64,000 nucleotides of DNA, taken from assembly GCF_017309075.1 (NCBI RefSeq), contig NZ_JAEMGS010000003.1, positions 1-64,000 of the forward strand, given 5' to 3'. This document shows, piece by piece, positions 35,538-45,167 of the stretch. The position numbers were made by a program, and so were the translations under genes. Every line of letters starts with the position of its first letter. Position 1 is the stretch's first letter. This DNA comes from Motiliproteus sp. SC1-56 (lineage in GTDB: Bacteria; Pseudomonadota; Gammaproteobacteria; Pseudomonadales; Balneatricaceae). A model generated the notes under the pieces. The model saw only the letters and a list, made by a program, of their open reading frames with translations, was not told where the DNA came from and searched no databases.

Positions 35538-35984
35538 TTAGGGCTCGGGTTCATCGAATACCAGATCCAGCCACTGGGTCTCGTCCACCTCGTCTTCGCA
35601 GACGGCGAACTCCCGCACCGAAACACCGGCACGATGAACAGATTCTGGATCGCCGCTGACCAGCGGGTGCCAGTCAGGCAGTGAGCTTCCCTCGGCCAGC
35701 AGCCGGTAGGCGCAGGTCTGCGGAAGCCAGGTAAAGCGGCTGACATCTTCGGGGCGCAACCGCAGGCACTCGGGCACCCGCTGCAGGCGCCGGGGGTAAT
35801 CACTGCAACGGCAGCTGGGGATGTCCAGCAGCGTGCAGGCGATACGGGTATAGAAAAGCTCCTGGGTGTCCTCATCCTCCACCTTGTGCAGGCAGCACTT
35901 GCCGCAGCCGTCACAGAGGGACTCCCATTCGCTCTCCGAGAGGGCGTCGAGGGGCTTTGCTTCCCAGAAGGGACGCTGCGCCAC
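35538..35984 (-). CDS. ycgN: YcgN family cysteine cluster protein
   Basis: A 148-residue UPF0260/YcgN protein. The cysteine motif [16 protein letters not shown] near residue 23 and CRCSDYPRR define the family; a zinc or Fe-S site is expected. The start is a GTG at 35984, three bases past the ycgL stop, so the two are translationally coupled. Function unknown, conserved beside rnd and ycgL in gammaproteobacteria. Confidence 0.9.
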   Translation of the reverse strand: MAQRPFWEAKPLDALSESEWESLCDGCGKCCLHKVEDEDTQELFYTRIACTLLDIPSCRCSDYPRRLQRVPECLRLRPEDVSRFTWLPQTCAYRLLAEGSSLPDWHPLVSGDPESVHRAGVSVREFAVCEDEVDETQWLDLVFDEPEP

Positions 35985-35987
35985 GAC

Positions 35988-36275
35988 TCAGTAACGCCCT
36001 TCGGTGGGTGTGCGGTAGAGATCCAGCAGGTACTCGTCCTTGGCCGGCGGCATCTGCAGGTAATAGCCCTGCTCTTGCAGCGCCGCCAGCAGCTTGGCGG
36101 CCTCGACCCGGGCCAGCTTCTTCTCCGGCGTGACCAGCAGGGTCATCACTTCCTTGGGCGTGCCGAACATCTCCTTGAGGGCCTCCGGCACCCGTTGCAG
36201 CCCCTCGCGCTTATCCACGTAAAGGTACATTTCATCTTTCTTGGGGCTTTTGAAGACCGAGCAAATTACTTTCAT
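35988..36275 (-). CDS. ycgL: YcgL domain protein
   Basis: A 95-residue YcgL protein, MKVICSVFKSPKKDEMYLYV with FGTPKEVMTLLVTPEKKLA in the middle. The ATG at 36275 is taken, three bases inside a possible GTG, with GGAA upstream. A small alpha/beta domain of unknown biochemical role, located between rnd and ycgN in many gammaproteobacteria. Confidence 0.92.
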   Translation of the reverse strand: MKVICSVFKSPKKDEMYLYVDKREGLQRVPEALKEMFGTPKEVMTLLVTPEKKLARVEAAKLLAALQEQGYYLQMPPAKDEYLLDLYRTPTEGRY

Positions 36276-36295
36276 CACAATTCCAGTGGGGGGGG

Positions 36296-37471
36296 TTAAT
36301 CGTTTTCGGCGAGCACTTTCAACAGCGGCTCTTTAACGAGGGATTCGCGCCACCCTCTCAGCCCGCGGGGCAGTTCAAAACGGGCGTCGTCGGACCCGAT
36401 ACGCAGCAGGTCCTCAAGATCACGCCGCCGGGCAAGCAGCTCCGGCGCCAATCCCCGCTGCGCGGCGACATCCTGGACCGCGGATTTCAGCACTTTGAGC
36501 TGGCGCCCGCTGCTGGCCGCCAGGGGCCGGGGCGGCGCTTCGGGGGCGTTGTCGCCCGCCGCGTCCCGCGCGGAGCAAATCAGTCCCAGCAGTGTTTTGC
36601 CATCCTGGGACAGGGTGCGGCCACGGATCTGCTCGGCCTGGGAGAGCTCCCGCATGGTCTGCGGCATACGCACCGCCAGCGACCAGAGCGTGTTGTTCTT
36701 GATCAGAAAATTGCGCGGCATGTCGCGTTCGCGAGCCTGCTCCTCGCGCCACTGACAAAGGGCCTTGAGCACGGCGAGCTGCTCCGGTCGCAACTTCCAC
36801 GCCTGTTTGAACTTGAGGTAGTAATCGGGATCGATGCGGTCATCCGCCTGGGCTTGCGCCATCTGGGCGCACTCGTCCATCACCCACTCCCACTTGCCCT
36901 GCTCCTCAAGCCGCGGCGCCAGGCGTTGGTAGATCGCCTCCAGATAGACCACATCCACGGCGGCGTAATGCTTCTGCGCCTCGGTGAGGGGGCGCTGCAG
37001 CCAGTCCGAGCGGGTCTCCTGCTTGTCCACCGGCAACGAGAACAGGGTATCGAGCAGGCGCTGGTAACCGATCGAGAGGCCCAGGTCCAGAAACGCACAG
37101 GCCACCTGGGTATCAAACAGCGGCGTCGGGGTCGCGCCATAGCTGTGGGCAAAAAGCTCTAGGTCCTCGGAACAGGCGTGGAGCAACTTGAGCACCGAGG
37201 TGTCCCGCAGCAGGTCGGAAAAAGGGGCAAAGTCGTTAATGGCCAGCGGATCGATCAGGTAGCAGCGCCCCTCGGCCGCCACCTGGATCAGACCGGGAAT
37301 GGGATAGAAGGTGTCAACCCGCTGAAACTCGGTGTCCAGCGCTACCCGTGAAAGGGTGCGCCAGTGTTCGCACAGCGCGCGCAGCCGCGCATCGTCCGCC
37401 ACCCACTCGGGATTGGCAGCGGCTTCGGTCAGCGCCTGTAACCGCTCGTCGGCGATGGGCTGGGTAATCAA
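36296..37471 (-). CDS. rnd: ribonuclease D
   Basis: A 391-residue 3'-5' exoribonuclease (E. coli 375 aa). The DEDD catalytic acids are visible in [11 protein letters not shown] (Asp46, Glu48), in the [12 protein letters not shown] block and in [12 protein letters not shown]. The C-terminal half contains the HRDC domain ([21 protein letters not shown]). It matures tRNA 3' ends. The start is a TTG at 37471 that overlaps the recR stop as TTGA; no ATG begins the domain. Confidence 0.93.
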   Translation of the reverse strand: MITQPIADERLQALTEAAANPEWVADDARLRALCEHWRTLSRVALDTEFQRVDTFYPIPGLIQVAAEGRCYLIDPLAINDFAPFSDLLRDTSVLKLLHACSEDLELFAHSYGATPTPLFDTQVACAFLDLGLSIGYQRLLDTLFSLPVDKQETRSDWLQRPLTEAQKHYAAVDVVYLEAIYQRLAPRLEEQGKWEWVMDECAQMAQAQADDRIDPDYYLKFKQAWKLRPEQLAVLKALCQWREEQARERDMPRNFLIKNNTLWSLAVRMPQTMRELSQAEQIRGRTLSQDGKTLLGLICSARDAAGDNAPEAPPRPLAASSGRQLKVLKSAVQDVAAQRGLAPELLARRRDLEDLLRIGSDDARFELPRGLRGWRESLVKEPLLKVLAEND

Positions 37472-38070
37472 AGGCGTTTCCGTCCGGCAAAAGCGTGGGC
37501 CAGGGTACCCCCGTCCACATATTCAAGCTCGCCGCCCAGGGGAACCCCGTGGGCGATCCTTGACACCGCGATCGAGTCGTCCAGCCCCCGCAACTGCTCG
37601 GCGATGTAGTGGGCAGTTGCTTCCCCTTCCACCGTGGGGTTGGTGGCCACAATCAGCTCCTTGACCCCCATCTCCTGCACCAGGGCTTCGAGCTCTCCGA
37701 GCCCGATCTCCTCGGGACCAAGGCCGTCGATGGGCGAAAGGTGGCCGTGAAGCACAAAATAGCGGCCCTGGAAGCTGCCAGCCTGTTCGATGGCCAGCAC
37801 GTCGGCGGGAGTCTCCACCACGCAAAGCTGGCTGGCATCCCGCTCCGGATTATCGCAGAGCTTACACAGGCTCAGCTCCGTGAGCGTGCGACAGCGCTGA
37901 CAATGACCGACCCGCTCCACCGCCTGGGCCAGAGCCTGGGACAGTTTGAGCGCGCCTTCACGGTCCCGCTCCAGCAGGTGAAAGGCCATTCGCTGCGCCG
38001 AACGGGCACCCACCCCCGGCAGGCAGCGCAGGCTGGCAATCAGCTGATCGATAAGGGGGCTGAAACTCAT
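37468..38070 (-). CDS. recR: recombination mediator RecR
   Basis: A 200-residue RecR. It has the helix-hairpin-helix start ([20 protein letters not shown]), the zinc finger [16 protein letters not shown], and the Toprim domain ([15 protein letters not shown]). With RecO and RecF it loads RecA on gapped DNA. It is two bases from ybaB in the dnaX-ybaB-recR operon typical of gammaproteobacteria. Confidence 0.97.
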   Translation of the reverse strand: MSFSPLIDQLIASLRCLPGVGARSAQRMAFHLLERDREGALKLSQALAQAVERVGHCQRCRTLTELSLCKLCDNPERDASQLCVVETPADVLAIEQAGSFQGRYFVLHGHLSPIDGLGPEEIGLGELEALVQEMGVKELIVATNPTVEGEATAHYIAEQLRGLDDSIAVSRIAHGVPLGGELEYVDGGTLAHAFAGRKRL

Positions 38071-38072
38071 GT

Positions 38073-38399
38073 TCAGAACGGCATCTTAAAACCGGGGGGC
38101 ATGCCCATGCCGCCCGCCAGGCCCGCCATTTTTTCCTGGCTGGAGGCCTCGACCTTGCGCACGGCATCGTTGACGGCCGCAGCCAGCAGGTCTTCAAGAA
38201 TTTCTTTGTCTTCTTCCATCAGGCTGGGGTCGATAGTCACCCGCTTGACGTCGTGACGCCCGTTCATCACCACCTGAATCATGCCGGCCCCTGACTCGCC
38301 TGTCACTTCTGCCTTGGCGATCTCTTCCTGGGCCTTTTGCAGCTGCTGCTGCATCTCCTGGGCCTGTTTCATCAGGTTGCCCATTCCACCTTTGATCAT
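38073..38399 (-). CDS. ybaB: YbaB/EbfC nucleoid-associated protein
   Basis: A 108-residue YbaB family DNA-binding protein. It has [20 protein letters not shown] at the start and [17 protein letters not shown] in the middle, both conserved. It is a dimeric nucleoid-associated protein. It sits two bases after dnaX and two before recR. Confidence 0.95.
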   Translation of the reverse strand: MIKGGMGNLMKQAQEMQQQLQKAQEEIAKAEVTGESGAGMIQVVMNGRHDVKRVTIDPSLMEEDKEILEDLLAAAVNDAVRKVEASSQEKMAGLAGGMGMPPGFKMPF

Positions 38400-38401
38400 G
38401 A

Positions 38402-40387
38402 TTACACCTCGTTGTTGTCTGGGTCCACCGGCTTGATCGACTCCGGCTCCAGGCGGGCGTCGAAGTTCGCAATGACCGCCCGCACGTTGGGATCGTTCTC
38501 CAGGGCCGCCACCGCTTCGGCGTGGCGCTCACGGCGGCGACGTTCGCGGTACTGGGCCGGCGTTTCGTCACGCCCCTGGCCTTCGCTGATCTGCACCTGT
38601 ACCGGCGTGTCAAAATAGGTCGACAGCGCCTGCTCCATACGCTGACGGTGCGTGTCGTTGAACAGGTGCATCTGCTGGGAAGACAGCAAAAATTCCAGCC
38701 GGTTTCCGCTGACGCCCTCGAGCGCGGCGTTGGCGGCAATATTATACGTCATTCCGGTCAGGCCGATAGCCTCCAGGACTGCGATCCAGCCGGGCCCGTC
38801 AAGCTCAGCGAGCGAACCGGGAGCGGCTGTCTTGACGAGCCCCGGGGTCGCGACAGCCTGCGTCGACCCGAGGGGTTCAGGCTTTTTTGGCGGCGGCTCC
38901 GCTGCCGGCGGTGAAGCCGGCGTCGCCGGGGCGACCGGCTCGCCCCAGGGCGGCGGGTCCTCCGCCGGGGGCGGCTCGGCAGCATAGGCTTCAGAGAAGG
39001 CGGGGGCGGCAACGGGCTCCGCCGCGCTCGGCGCCGAGGGAGGGATCTCACCAGCCGGCGCCGGTTCGGGGGGCTCTGGCTGCGGCTCGGGAGCGGCGGC
39101 AACCGGTGCCGGCGCCTGGGTCGGCGCCTGGGTCGGCGCGGGAGCCTGCGCTGGCGCTGAGGGCGCCACCGGGGCCGGTGCCGACATCGCCGTAGTCACA
39201 TCTACAGCCTCAGGTTCTGGCTGCATCGCCGCAGCCGTCCCATCGGCCTGTCTTTCCGGATGACCCGTCGCCTGTCCCTGGGGCAGGGCCACCTCGCCGG
39301 CATTCACCGGCCGGAAGGCCAGCATGCGCAGCAGGGTCATCTCCAGGCCTTCCCGGGGCACCGGAACCAGCGGCAACTCTTTACGCCCGCCCAGGGCAAT
39401 CTGGTAGTAAAGCTGCACGTCCTCGGCCCGCATTCGCCGGGCAAGATCCAGCACAGTCTCCCGATCCCCCAGGCTGTTGTCGACGCTGTCGGGCAGCATC
39501 TGCGCCAGCGCCACCCGGTGCAGCAGCCCCAGCAGTTCGGCGAGGACGCCGTCAAAATCGACGCCAAACTCCGCCAGCGCGGCAACCCCGCCGATGACAC
39601 CTGCGGCATCGTGCTCGGCCAGCCGCTCCAGCAGCCCCAGCACCTGCCGCTGATCCACGGTGCCCAGCATCGCCCGCACGTCGGCCTCAATCAAAGCGCC
39701 GCTACCGTAGGCAATGGCCTGATCGGTGAGGCTCATGGCATCGCGCATACTGCCGTTGGCGGCCCGGGCCAGCAGCCAGAGCGCGGGCTCTTCAAAGCGC
39801 ACCGACTCGGCCTCGAGCACCTGCCGCAAGTGCTCGACGATCCGCTCGGGAATCATGTTCTTGAGGTTGAACTGCAAGCAGCGGGAGAGAATCGTCACCG
39901 GCAGTTTCTGGGGATCGGTGGTGGCCAGCAGAAACTTGATATGAGGAGGCGGCTCTTCCAGGGTTTTCAGCAGCGCGTTGAAACTGTGGGTGGAGAGCAT
40001 GTGCACCTCGTCGATCAGGTACACTTTGTAGCGCCCCTGGGTCGGCGCGTACTGCACGTTCTCCATCAATTCGCGGGTGTCCTCGACCTTGGTCCGCGAG
40101 GCCGCGTCCACTTCGATCAGGTCCACGAAGCGCCCCTCGGCGATTTCACGACAGGCCGAACACTCACCGCACGGTGACGCGCTGACGCCCTGCTCGCAAT
40201 TGAGCGACTTGGCAAACAGGCGGGCGATGGACGTCTTACCAACCCCACGGGTGCCGGTAAAGAGGTAAGCGTGATGCAGCCGATTGCTGTCCAGGGCATT
40301 GACCAGTGCCTTGAGCACATGGTCCTGGCCGACCAGTTGATGGAAGGTGGAAGGCCGCCACTTGCGGGCGAGAACCTGATAACTCAT
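38402..40387 (-). CDS. dnaX: DNA polymerase III subunit tau/gamma
   Basis: A 661-residue tau protein, the clamp-loader ATPase. The start [15 protein letters not shown] at 40387 is preferred over an upstream extension. Walker A is [14 protein letters not shown] (Lys51), the zinc-binding cysteines are in [16 protein letters not shown], and Walker B is LIDEVHML. A long Pro/Ala-rich linker (residues about 405-530) joins the C-terminal domain that contacts the polymerase and DnaB. A programmed -1 frameshift signal at 38840-38900 should also give a gamma form of about 503 residues. Confidence 0.96.
   Translation of the reverse strand: MSYQVLARKWRPSTFHQLVGQDHVLKALVNALDSNRLHHAYLFTGTRGVGKTSIARLFAKSLNCEQGVSASPCGECSACREIAEGRFVDLIEVDAASRTKVEDTRELMENVQYAPTQGRYKVYLIDEVHMLSTHSFNALLKTLEEPPPHIKFLLATTDPQKLPVTILSRCLQFNLKNMIPERIVEHLRQVLEAESVRFEEPALWLLARAANGSMRDAMSLTDQAIAYGSGALIEADVRAMLGTVDQRQVLGLLERLAEHDAAGVIGGVAALAEFGVDFDGVLAELLGLLHRVALAQMLPDSVDNSLGDRETVLDLARRMRAEDVQLYYQIALGGRKELPLVPVPREGLEMTLLRMLAFRPVNAGEVALPQGQATGHPERQADGTAAAMQPEPEAVDVTTAMSAPAPVAPSAPAQAPAPTQAPTQAPAPVAAAPEPQPEPPEPAPAGEIPPSAPSAAEPVAAPAFSEAYAAEPPPAEDPPPWGEPVAPATPASPPAAEPPPKKPEPLGSTQAVATPGLVKTAAPGSLAELDGPGWIAVLEAIGLTGMTYNIAANAALEGVSGNRLEFLLSSQQMHLFNDTHRQRMEQALSTYFDTPVQVQISEGQGRDETPAQYRERRRRERHAEAVAALENDPNVRAVIANFDARLEPESIKPVDPDNNEV
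38840..38900 (-). promoter_or_regulatory. dnaX programmed -1 frameshift signal
   Basis: On the minus strand the slippery heptamer A-AAA-AAG (38888-38882) lies in the reading frame CCA AAA AAG. After a -1 slip the next codons are GCC and TGA, so gamma would end with one extra residue. GGAG lies eight bases upstream (38900-38897), and six bases downstream begins a strong stem of CCCC and GGGTCG with CGACCC and GGGG (38875-38840). This is the same three-part layout as E. coli dnaX. Confidence 0.8.
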
Positions 40388-40503
40388 GGAAGATCTGCCG
40401 TAATTTCGTGAATATCCTGGCGACTGCTTGGAGGACGCATCGAGCAAGCGCCTATGCTAGCTTGATGCGTCCCCGATAGCCAGGGTTACGGCGTCGGGCG
40501 GGA

Positions 40504-41082
40504 CTAGCCGCTGGCCTGTTGCAACAGGAGTTTAAGCGCGGAAAGCAGGTTCTTGTTCTCGACCCCGGTGATGTTCACCGCCACCGCGGCGTGGGTGCTG
40601 GGGGTCTTATCTTCAACGATCTTAACCTTGATCTGGGTAACCCCTTTCTTGAGCGTGAACTGATCGCCGCCCTCGGAGCCCTTATCTCCGCCGTTGGCCT
40701 GGCTGAGGCGGGCCAACTGGCGACCCAGGTCCTGGTTGTTAAGCACCTTGAGGGTCTGGCGCTCACGGGTGAGGTACTCGTTACCCAGGTCAGTGATCAG
40801 ATCAAACAGGGCGCGGATACGGTCGCCACCCTTTTCCAGCTCTTCGGGCGTACAACGCCAGGCATGCTTGGGCGGGTGGGTGGCGATGATCTCGGTCGCA
40901 ACCCCGGTGGTGGGGGCCATGGCGACTTCGATGAACAGGGTCAGCATGTACTGCAGGCCACCAGAGCCTTTAAACGGAATTTGCAGCGTGCGGCTGCAGA
41001 TGCCGGAAGGGTGGAAGATAATATCCTGATACTCCGGACGCAGGATCGCATCCAGCTTCTTGATCGCTTCTTCTGGGGTCAT
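40504..41082 (-). CDS. hypothetical protein, 192 aa
   Basis: Family not recognised. The product MTPEEAIKKLDAILRPEYQDI has no signal or membrane segment and looks like a cytoplasmic alpha/beta protein, with a strand-rich first half (GGLQYMLTLFIEVAM) and a helix-rich second half. The C-terminal third (FTLKKGVTQIKVKIVEDK) resembles a small beta domain. It is upstream of dnaX on the same strand, 116 bp away. Codon use matches its neighbours, so it is a resident gene of unknown role. Confidence 0.6.
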   Translation of the reverse strand: MTPEEAIKKLDAILRPEYQDIIFHPSGICSRTLQIPFKGSGGLQYMLTLFIEVAMAPTTGVATEIIATHPPKHAWRCTPEELEKGGDRIRALFDLITDLGNEYLTRERQTLKVLNNQDLGRQLARLSQANGGDKGSEGGDQFTLKKGVTQIKVKIVEDKTPSTHAAVAVNITGVENKNLLSALKLLLQQASG

Positions 41083-41504
41083 GGGGCTGCCTATTAAGGG
41101 CTCGCAACTGCGAACGATTACTACTGATGAAACTCCCCTAAAGGCTAGATGAGCGCCCTGGCTAAGGCAACATTAAGGGTTTCATATTGAACGTCAATAT
41201 GGCCTTAAGACGACTTATGTCAAAACTCGCCCGCTGTATCGCTGCGCTCCCCTCCCATGAAGCGGTACCCAAAGCCCCTGCCCCTTTTTCCGTTGAGGGC
41301 CTTCAGTAAGCGCCTCCCGCCTTCACGAGCGTCAGAATAACCGTGGCCTTCGGGCACCCTCTCGCCGCAACAGCCCTCTCGTGCTCGCCTGCTTATTTGT
41401 TTGACAAATATATCAATAGAATTTAGCTTGCCAAGGCTCAGAGCCCGGCTAGGCTTTAACCACTAACCAATCGACCACTTGGACCAAATAAAAACGAGGC
41501 CGCT
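41083..41504. other. 422-bp intergenic stretch; candidate promoter of acuI
   Basis: No gene seen. It is the divergent control region for the 192-aa gene and the acuI-like gene. TTGACA at 41401-41406 and TAGAAT at 41417-41422 look promoter-like, but their 10-bp spacing is too short for a normal sigma-70 promoter, so one may be chance. TTGA and TCAA half-sites flank CAAATATA (41401-41416), a possible operator. The stretch around 41200-41350 is C-rich with no structure I could name. Confidence 0.4.
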
Positions 41505-42503
41505 ATGACCGACACACCCTTTAAAGCCCTGGTGCTGCGCCAGGACGAGGACGGTAAGACCCAGTCCGCCATTGAACAGCTGACCACGGCCGATCTGCCG
41601 GAAGAAGAAGTGCTGGTCAAGGTCGAGTACTCCAGCCTCAATTACAAGGACGGCATGGCGCTCACCGGCACCGGTAAAATCGTGCTGACCTGGCCCATGG
41701 TGCCGGGTATCGATTTGGCCGGCACCGTCGTCGACGGCGGCGACAGCCAGTACAAGGCCGGCGACCCGGTGGTACTCACCGGCTGGAGCGTTGGCGAAAA
41801 GTACTGGGGCGGGTACAGCCAGATGCAGCGGGTCCGTCCCGAATGGCTGGTGCCCCTCCCCGAGGGCCTCACCACCCAGCAGGCGATGGCGGTCGGCACC
41901 GCCGGCCTCACCGCCATGCTCTGCGTGATGGCCCTGGAAGAGGGAGGCGTCACCCCGGATAAGGGGCCTGTGGTGGTCTCCGGTGCCGCCGGCGGCGTCG
42001 GCAGCACCGCGGTCGCCCTCCTGGCCCAACGTGGCTTCGAGGTCGCAGCCATCACCGGCCGCGACTCCACCCACGATTACCTGCGCCAGCTCGGCGCCAC
42101 CCAGCTGCTTAGCCGCGAGGAGATGGCGGCCCGCCCCCGCCCGCTGGAGAAGTCACGCTGGGCCGGCGCGGTGGATACCGTCGGCGGTGAAATGCTCGCG
42201 CGGCTGCTGGCCGAGTGCCACTACAACGGCACGGTGGCCGCCTGCGGCCTGGCCGGCGACTTCAAGCTACCGGCGACCGTCATGCCGTTCATCCTTCGCA
42301 ATGTCCGGCTACAGGGCGTGGATTCGGTCATGTGCCCCCTGGAACGCCGTACTCGAGCTTGGCAGCGGATCGCCGAGGAGTTTCCCCAAGACCTGCTCAA
42401 CGCCATCAACCAGGTGGCAACCCTGGAAGAGCTCCCAGAGCTCGGTCAGCAGATCGTGCGCGGGCAGGTACGCGGACGGGTAGTGGTCGACCTGCAGGCC
42501 TGA
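41505..42503 (+). CDS. acuI: acrylyl-CoA reductase family oxidoreductase (AcuI/YhdH)
   Basis: A 332-residue zinc-free MDR-family oxidoreductase closely matching E. coli YhdH/AcuI (324 aa). SSLNYKDGMALTG, PGIDLAGTV, and GAAGGVGSTAVALL (NADPH-binding) are conserved, as is RLQGVDSVMCPLERR. AcuI reduces toxic acryloyl-CoA to propionyl-CoA with NADPH. It is monocistronic; a 8-bp stem GGGGACAT/ATGTCCCC follows at 42513. Confidence 0.92.
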   Translation: MTDTPFKALVLRQDEDGKTQSAIEQLTTADLPEEEVLVKVEYSSLNYKDGMALTGTGKIVLTWPMVPGIDLAGTVVDGGDSQYKAGDPVVLTGWSVGEKYWGGYSQMQRVRPEWLVPLPEGLTTQQAMAVGTAGLTAMLCVMALEEGGVTPDKGPVVVSGAAGGVGSTAVALLAQRGFEVAAITGRDSTHDYLRQLGATQLLSREEMAARPRPLEKSRWAGAVDTVGGEMLARLLAECHYNGTVAACGLAGDFKLPATVMPFILRNVRLQGVDSVMCPLERRTRAWQRIAEEFPQDLLNAINQVATLEELPELGQQIVRGQVRGRVVVDLQA

Positions 42504-42512
42504 ATCACAGGG

Positions 42513-42543
42513 GGGGACATCACAGCCCCACGGCTATGTCCCC
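42513..42543 (+). repeat. inverted repeat after acuI
   Basis: GGGGACAT (42513-42520) and ATGTCCCC (42536-42543) pair around a 15-base loop. No T-run follows, so it is at best a weak terminator. Confidence 0.5.
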
Positions 42544-42594
42544 GTCAGCGGCCAGCTCCATTTGTATTACTTGGCTTGAATTAGTGGACTTGCA

Positions 42595-43044
42595 TTACTT
42601 GGCCGCCTCGAGCTTGAGGCGGATAAAGTCGCTGTGGGATACGTGGATCAACTCGGCCACTTTTCGAATCAGGTGGTCTTCGTATTTATCCAGGCGTCCA
42701 TCGGCATAGACCACCTGCCACATGGCACCGATCAATCGGCGCTTCTTGTCCGGATCATAATGTGCATTGACCAGCTGCGTGAACTGGTAGAGGGAAACCG
42801 ACGCTTCCACCTCCGCTTCCGCAAGCTCAATAAGCTGATCCACAGTCCCGCGATCCAGGCTGAACTGATCCCGCAAAACACGAACCATCGCCTGGCGCTC
42901 GACGTCGTCAAAGACATAATCGGCCCGCGAGACTTCCACCATCAGCGCTGCCGCAGCCAGGTGTAAGGGAGGCTCCTGCGCCTGCGGGCCAGGCTGGAGG
43001 TTATCGGCAAAAAAACGCTTGATACGCTTGATACGCTCGATCAT
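42595..43044 (-). CDS. TerB-family protein
   Basis: A 149-residue protein of the TerB/DjlA-N helical family. The motif LHLAAAALMVEVSRADYVFD and the mirrored MWQVVYADGRLDKYED, with conserved acidic residues, are the two halves of the TerB metal-binding fold. It lacks a J domain and a membrane segment. Members are linked to tellurite resistance and envelope stress, but most single-domain copies are uncharacterised. It is divergent from the exported HExxH protein. Confidence 0.85.
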   Translation of the reverse strand: MIERIKRIKRFFADNLQPGPQAQEPPLHLAAAALMVEVSRADYVFDDVERQAMVRVLRDQFSLDRGTVDQLIELAEAEVEASVSLYQFTQLVNAHYDPDKKRRLIGAMWQVVYADGRLDKYEDHLIRKVAELIHVSHSDFIRLKLEAAK

Positions 43045-43187
43045 AGACTCTCCTGCTCAGGCCGGCGCGGCCGCCAGCCCTTCGCCTCAAGCATAGGTTG
43101 CCGGCGGGGCTTTTAAACCTTCGTCTGCGCCTCTGATCTTCGCCCGGGCCTATACTTATCGGCAGTTCGTCACCGGGGTATACGCCC

Positions 43188-43874
43188 ATGACCGAGTTTA
43201 GCCGCTCCCGCCTCGGCCTCGTCGCCCTCCTCCTCCTGCTGGCCGGCCGACCGGCCCTTGCCGCCCCCTGCCCCGGCGGCGCGGTGCAACTGGAAGGCGC
43301 CACACCTCCCCTGTTTACGGAAATTTGCACGGCCTCTGCAACCGCCCTGGCGTTTCTCAACGACTACGGCCTGCAGCCAAAGTGGTCCATTCGGATTCAG
43401 ATCAGCGCGTCGCCACTCTTTTCAAGCGACCACCCGGTTTACGGTCGCTATGACAGCCGCAGCGACCTGATCGAGATCATGTCCTTTCAGGCCATTCGCG
43501 AGCAGTTGGCGGCGCCCGAGATGTACGGGCAACCCCTGGACTTTGACCACTACCGCGGCGTTATCGCTCACGAGGTGGCGCACGCCGTGGTCCAGCACAA
43601 CACCCCCCTGGAGAAAATCAGCCACGTGGCGCAGGAATACCTGGCCCACGCCACTCAACTGGCGGTGCTGCCAAAAACCCTGCGCGACCAGATCATCCGC
43701 ACCGCCGACGTGGGCCCCTGGCTAGTCGAGGACGTCATCAGCGACATCTACATGGCCTTTGCCCTGGACCGCTTCGCGGTCAAGTGCTACCTGCACCTGA
43801 CCCAGCACAGCGCACCGAGAACCTTCATTAACACCTTGCTGACCTACAAGTGGCGCTATGTCACCGTGTCATGA
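43188..43874 (+). CDS. exported HExxH metallopeptidase-like protein
   Basis: A 228-residue protein with a signal peptide (LGLVALLLLLAGRPALA, cleaved before APCP). The zinc motif HEVAH is at residues 128-132, within GVIAHEVAHAVVQH, and a downstream glutamate for the third ligand is plausible in SHVAQEYLAHATQL. It resembles the DUF6639 family. A small secreted zinc peptidase or a non-catalytic relative; its target is unknown. Its end overlaps the following minus-strand membrane gene by six bases. Confidence 0.7.
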   Translation: MTEFSRSRLGLVALLLLLAGRPALAAPCPGGAVQLEGATPPLFTEICTASATALAFLNDYGLQPKWSIRIQISASPLFSSDHPVYGRYDSRSDLIEIMSFQAIREQLAAPEMYGQPLDFDHYRGVIAHEVAHAVVQHNTPLEKISHVAQEYLAHATQLAVLPKTLRDQIIRTADVGPWLVEDVISDIYMAFALDRFAVKCYLHLTQHSAPRTFINTLLTYKWRYVTVS

Positions 43875-45167
43875 CACGCCAAGCCCGCGCCAGGCGGCCA
43901 GCCCATAGAGCGCCAAGCAAATCAGCAGGGACATCACCGCTGTATAGCCCAGGTTCCAGCGACTCATGGAGAGCGCCTCGATACCGTAGCGCCCCTGAAT
44001 CGCCAGGTTCATCCCCGAGAGGGGGCCAACCGCCGACCCCATGCCCCAGGCAGCGAGAAAGACCACCGCCAGCAGGGTATGATCCGGCGCCAGCGGCGCC
44101 AACAGGGAGCCGGCCAGGGCAATGCTGATAATGGGGTGCACCCCCAGCAGGGAGAGACCGGTAATGGCCAGATAGGTCAGGCTGGCCTGACCTCCCCCAA
44201 AGTGCTCAAACAAAGCCCAGCCCGGCTGGCTCAGAATCAGGGTTTCCAGGCCATAGCCGAGTACCGCCGCGGCCTGAAACAGCAGCAGCTCATTACCCAT
44301 CTGCGGCAGGCGCTCACCGAGGTGACGTCCCAGCAGGCGCAGGGCCCGCCCGCTCTGCAGGGGCAGCACCAGCAACGCCAGCCCCGGCGCCAGCAGGGTG
44401 ATGGTGCCGATGATCGATCGCTGGGGGTCGACGTAGCGCATCAGAACAACGCCCAATGCCAGCAGCGCCGGCAGCCACAGGGCCCGGTAGTGCATCGGGT
44501 AACCGACAAACGCAGGGGCCCGGGACCGCATGCTCCAATAACTGATGCCCAGGGCGAGCGCAGCCAGGGGGATGCCGGCCGACCAGACCTGCTGCAGCCG
44601 CGCCTCGGGCGCCACGCTCAGGGCCACCCCCATGGCGGCGAAAAAGGGCGACCAGAACGCCGCGGCGGAAAAGCCCCGCACCAGCACTTTGGCCTGGTCC
44701 GCGCCCAGGGTATGACGGCGTCCGATACGATCGGCAATGATAAAAATCGAAGAGAGGTTGATGACGGCGCCGAACAGGTGCACTCCCAGCAGCGTGGAAG
44801 CCACCGCCCCCCGCCCCCTCGGCAGCGCCTCCGTTTCTGCCGGCGGCTGGCTGACCAGGCCCAGGAAGCTCACCGCCACCAGCATGGAGAGCAGGGGTGC
44901 ATTGCCGGCCAGAAGGCGCTCTGCGTCCAGCGGCTGGTCCACCCAAAACAAACACCCCAAGCCCACCCCCATCAGCACCAACGACTGGATCCGGTTGCGT
45001 CGCGTCAGGCGAGGCCAGAGTCCGAGGGCGGCTATCCAGTATGCCGTGCCGGCCCAGGCAACCGAAACCTCGGCGCCCAGCAGACCGAGAATGACAAGGC
45101 CCAGGGCCGCGCTGATAAAGATACCGGCCAGTCTCGTGGGTAGAGGGTCAAGGATTGCGTCTCTCAC
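43869..45167 (-). CDS. multi-pass membrane protein, probable ion or organic acid transporter
   Basis: A 432-residue protein with about twelve hydrophobic segments. It starts at a GTG (45167). The segment GSAVGPLSGMNLAIQGRYGI near the C-terminus and LSLLGVHPIISIALAGSLL resemble the helical-hairpin motifs of the ion transporter superfamily (for example citrate or anion transporters). Exact family and substrate not recognised. It converges with the HExxH protein gene, and no partner gene is obvious. Confidence 0.6.
   Translation of the reverse strand: MRDAILDPLPTRLAGIFISAALGLVILGLLGAEVSVAWAGTAYWIAALGLWPRLTRRNRIQSLVLMGVGLGCLFWVDQPLDAERLLAGNAPLLSMLVAVSFLGLVSQPPAETEALPRGRGAVASTLLGVHLFGAVINLSSIFIIADRIGRRHTLGADQAKVLVRGFSAAAFWSPFFAAMGVALSVAPEARLQQVWSAGIPLAALALGISYWSMRSRAPAFVGYPMHYRALWLPALLALGVVLMRYVDPQRSIIGTITLLAPGLALLVLPLQSGRALRLLGRHLGERLPQMGNELLLFQAAAVLGYGLETLILSQPGWALFEHFGGGQASLTYLAITGLSLLGVHPIISIALAGSLLAPLAPDHTLLAVVFLAAWGMGSAVGPLSGMNLAIQGRYGIEALSMSRWNLGYTAVMSLLICLALYGLAAWRGLGVS

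Noticed and set aside
41401-41416. TTGACAAATATATCAA upstream of acuI, considered as an FNR/Dnr box
   Set aside because: The TTGA/TCAA half-sites are separated by eight bases rather than six, so it does not fit; kept only as a possible operator in the gap entry.
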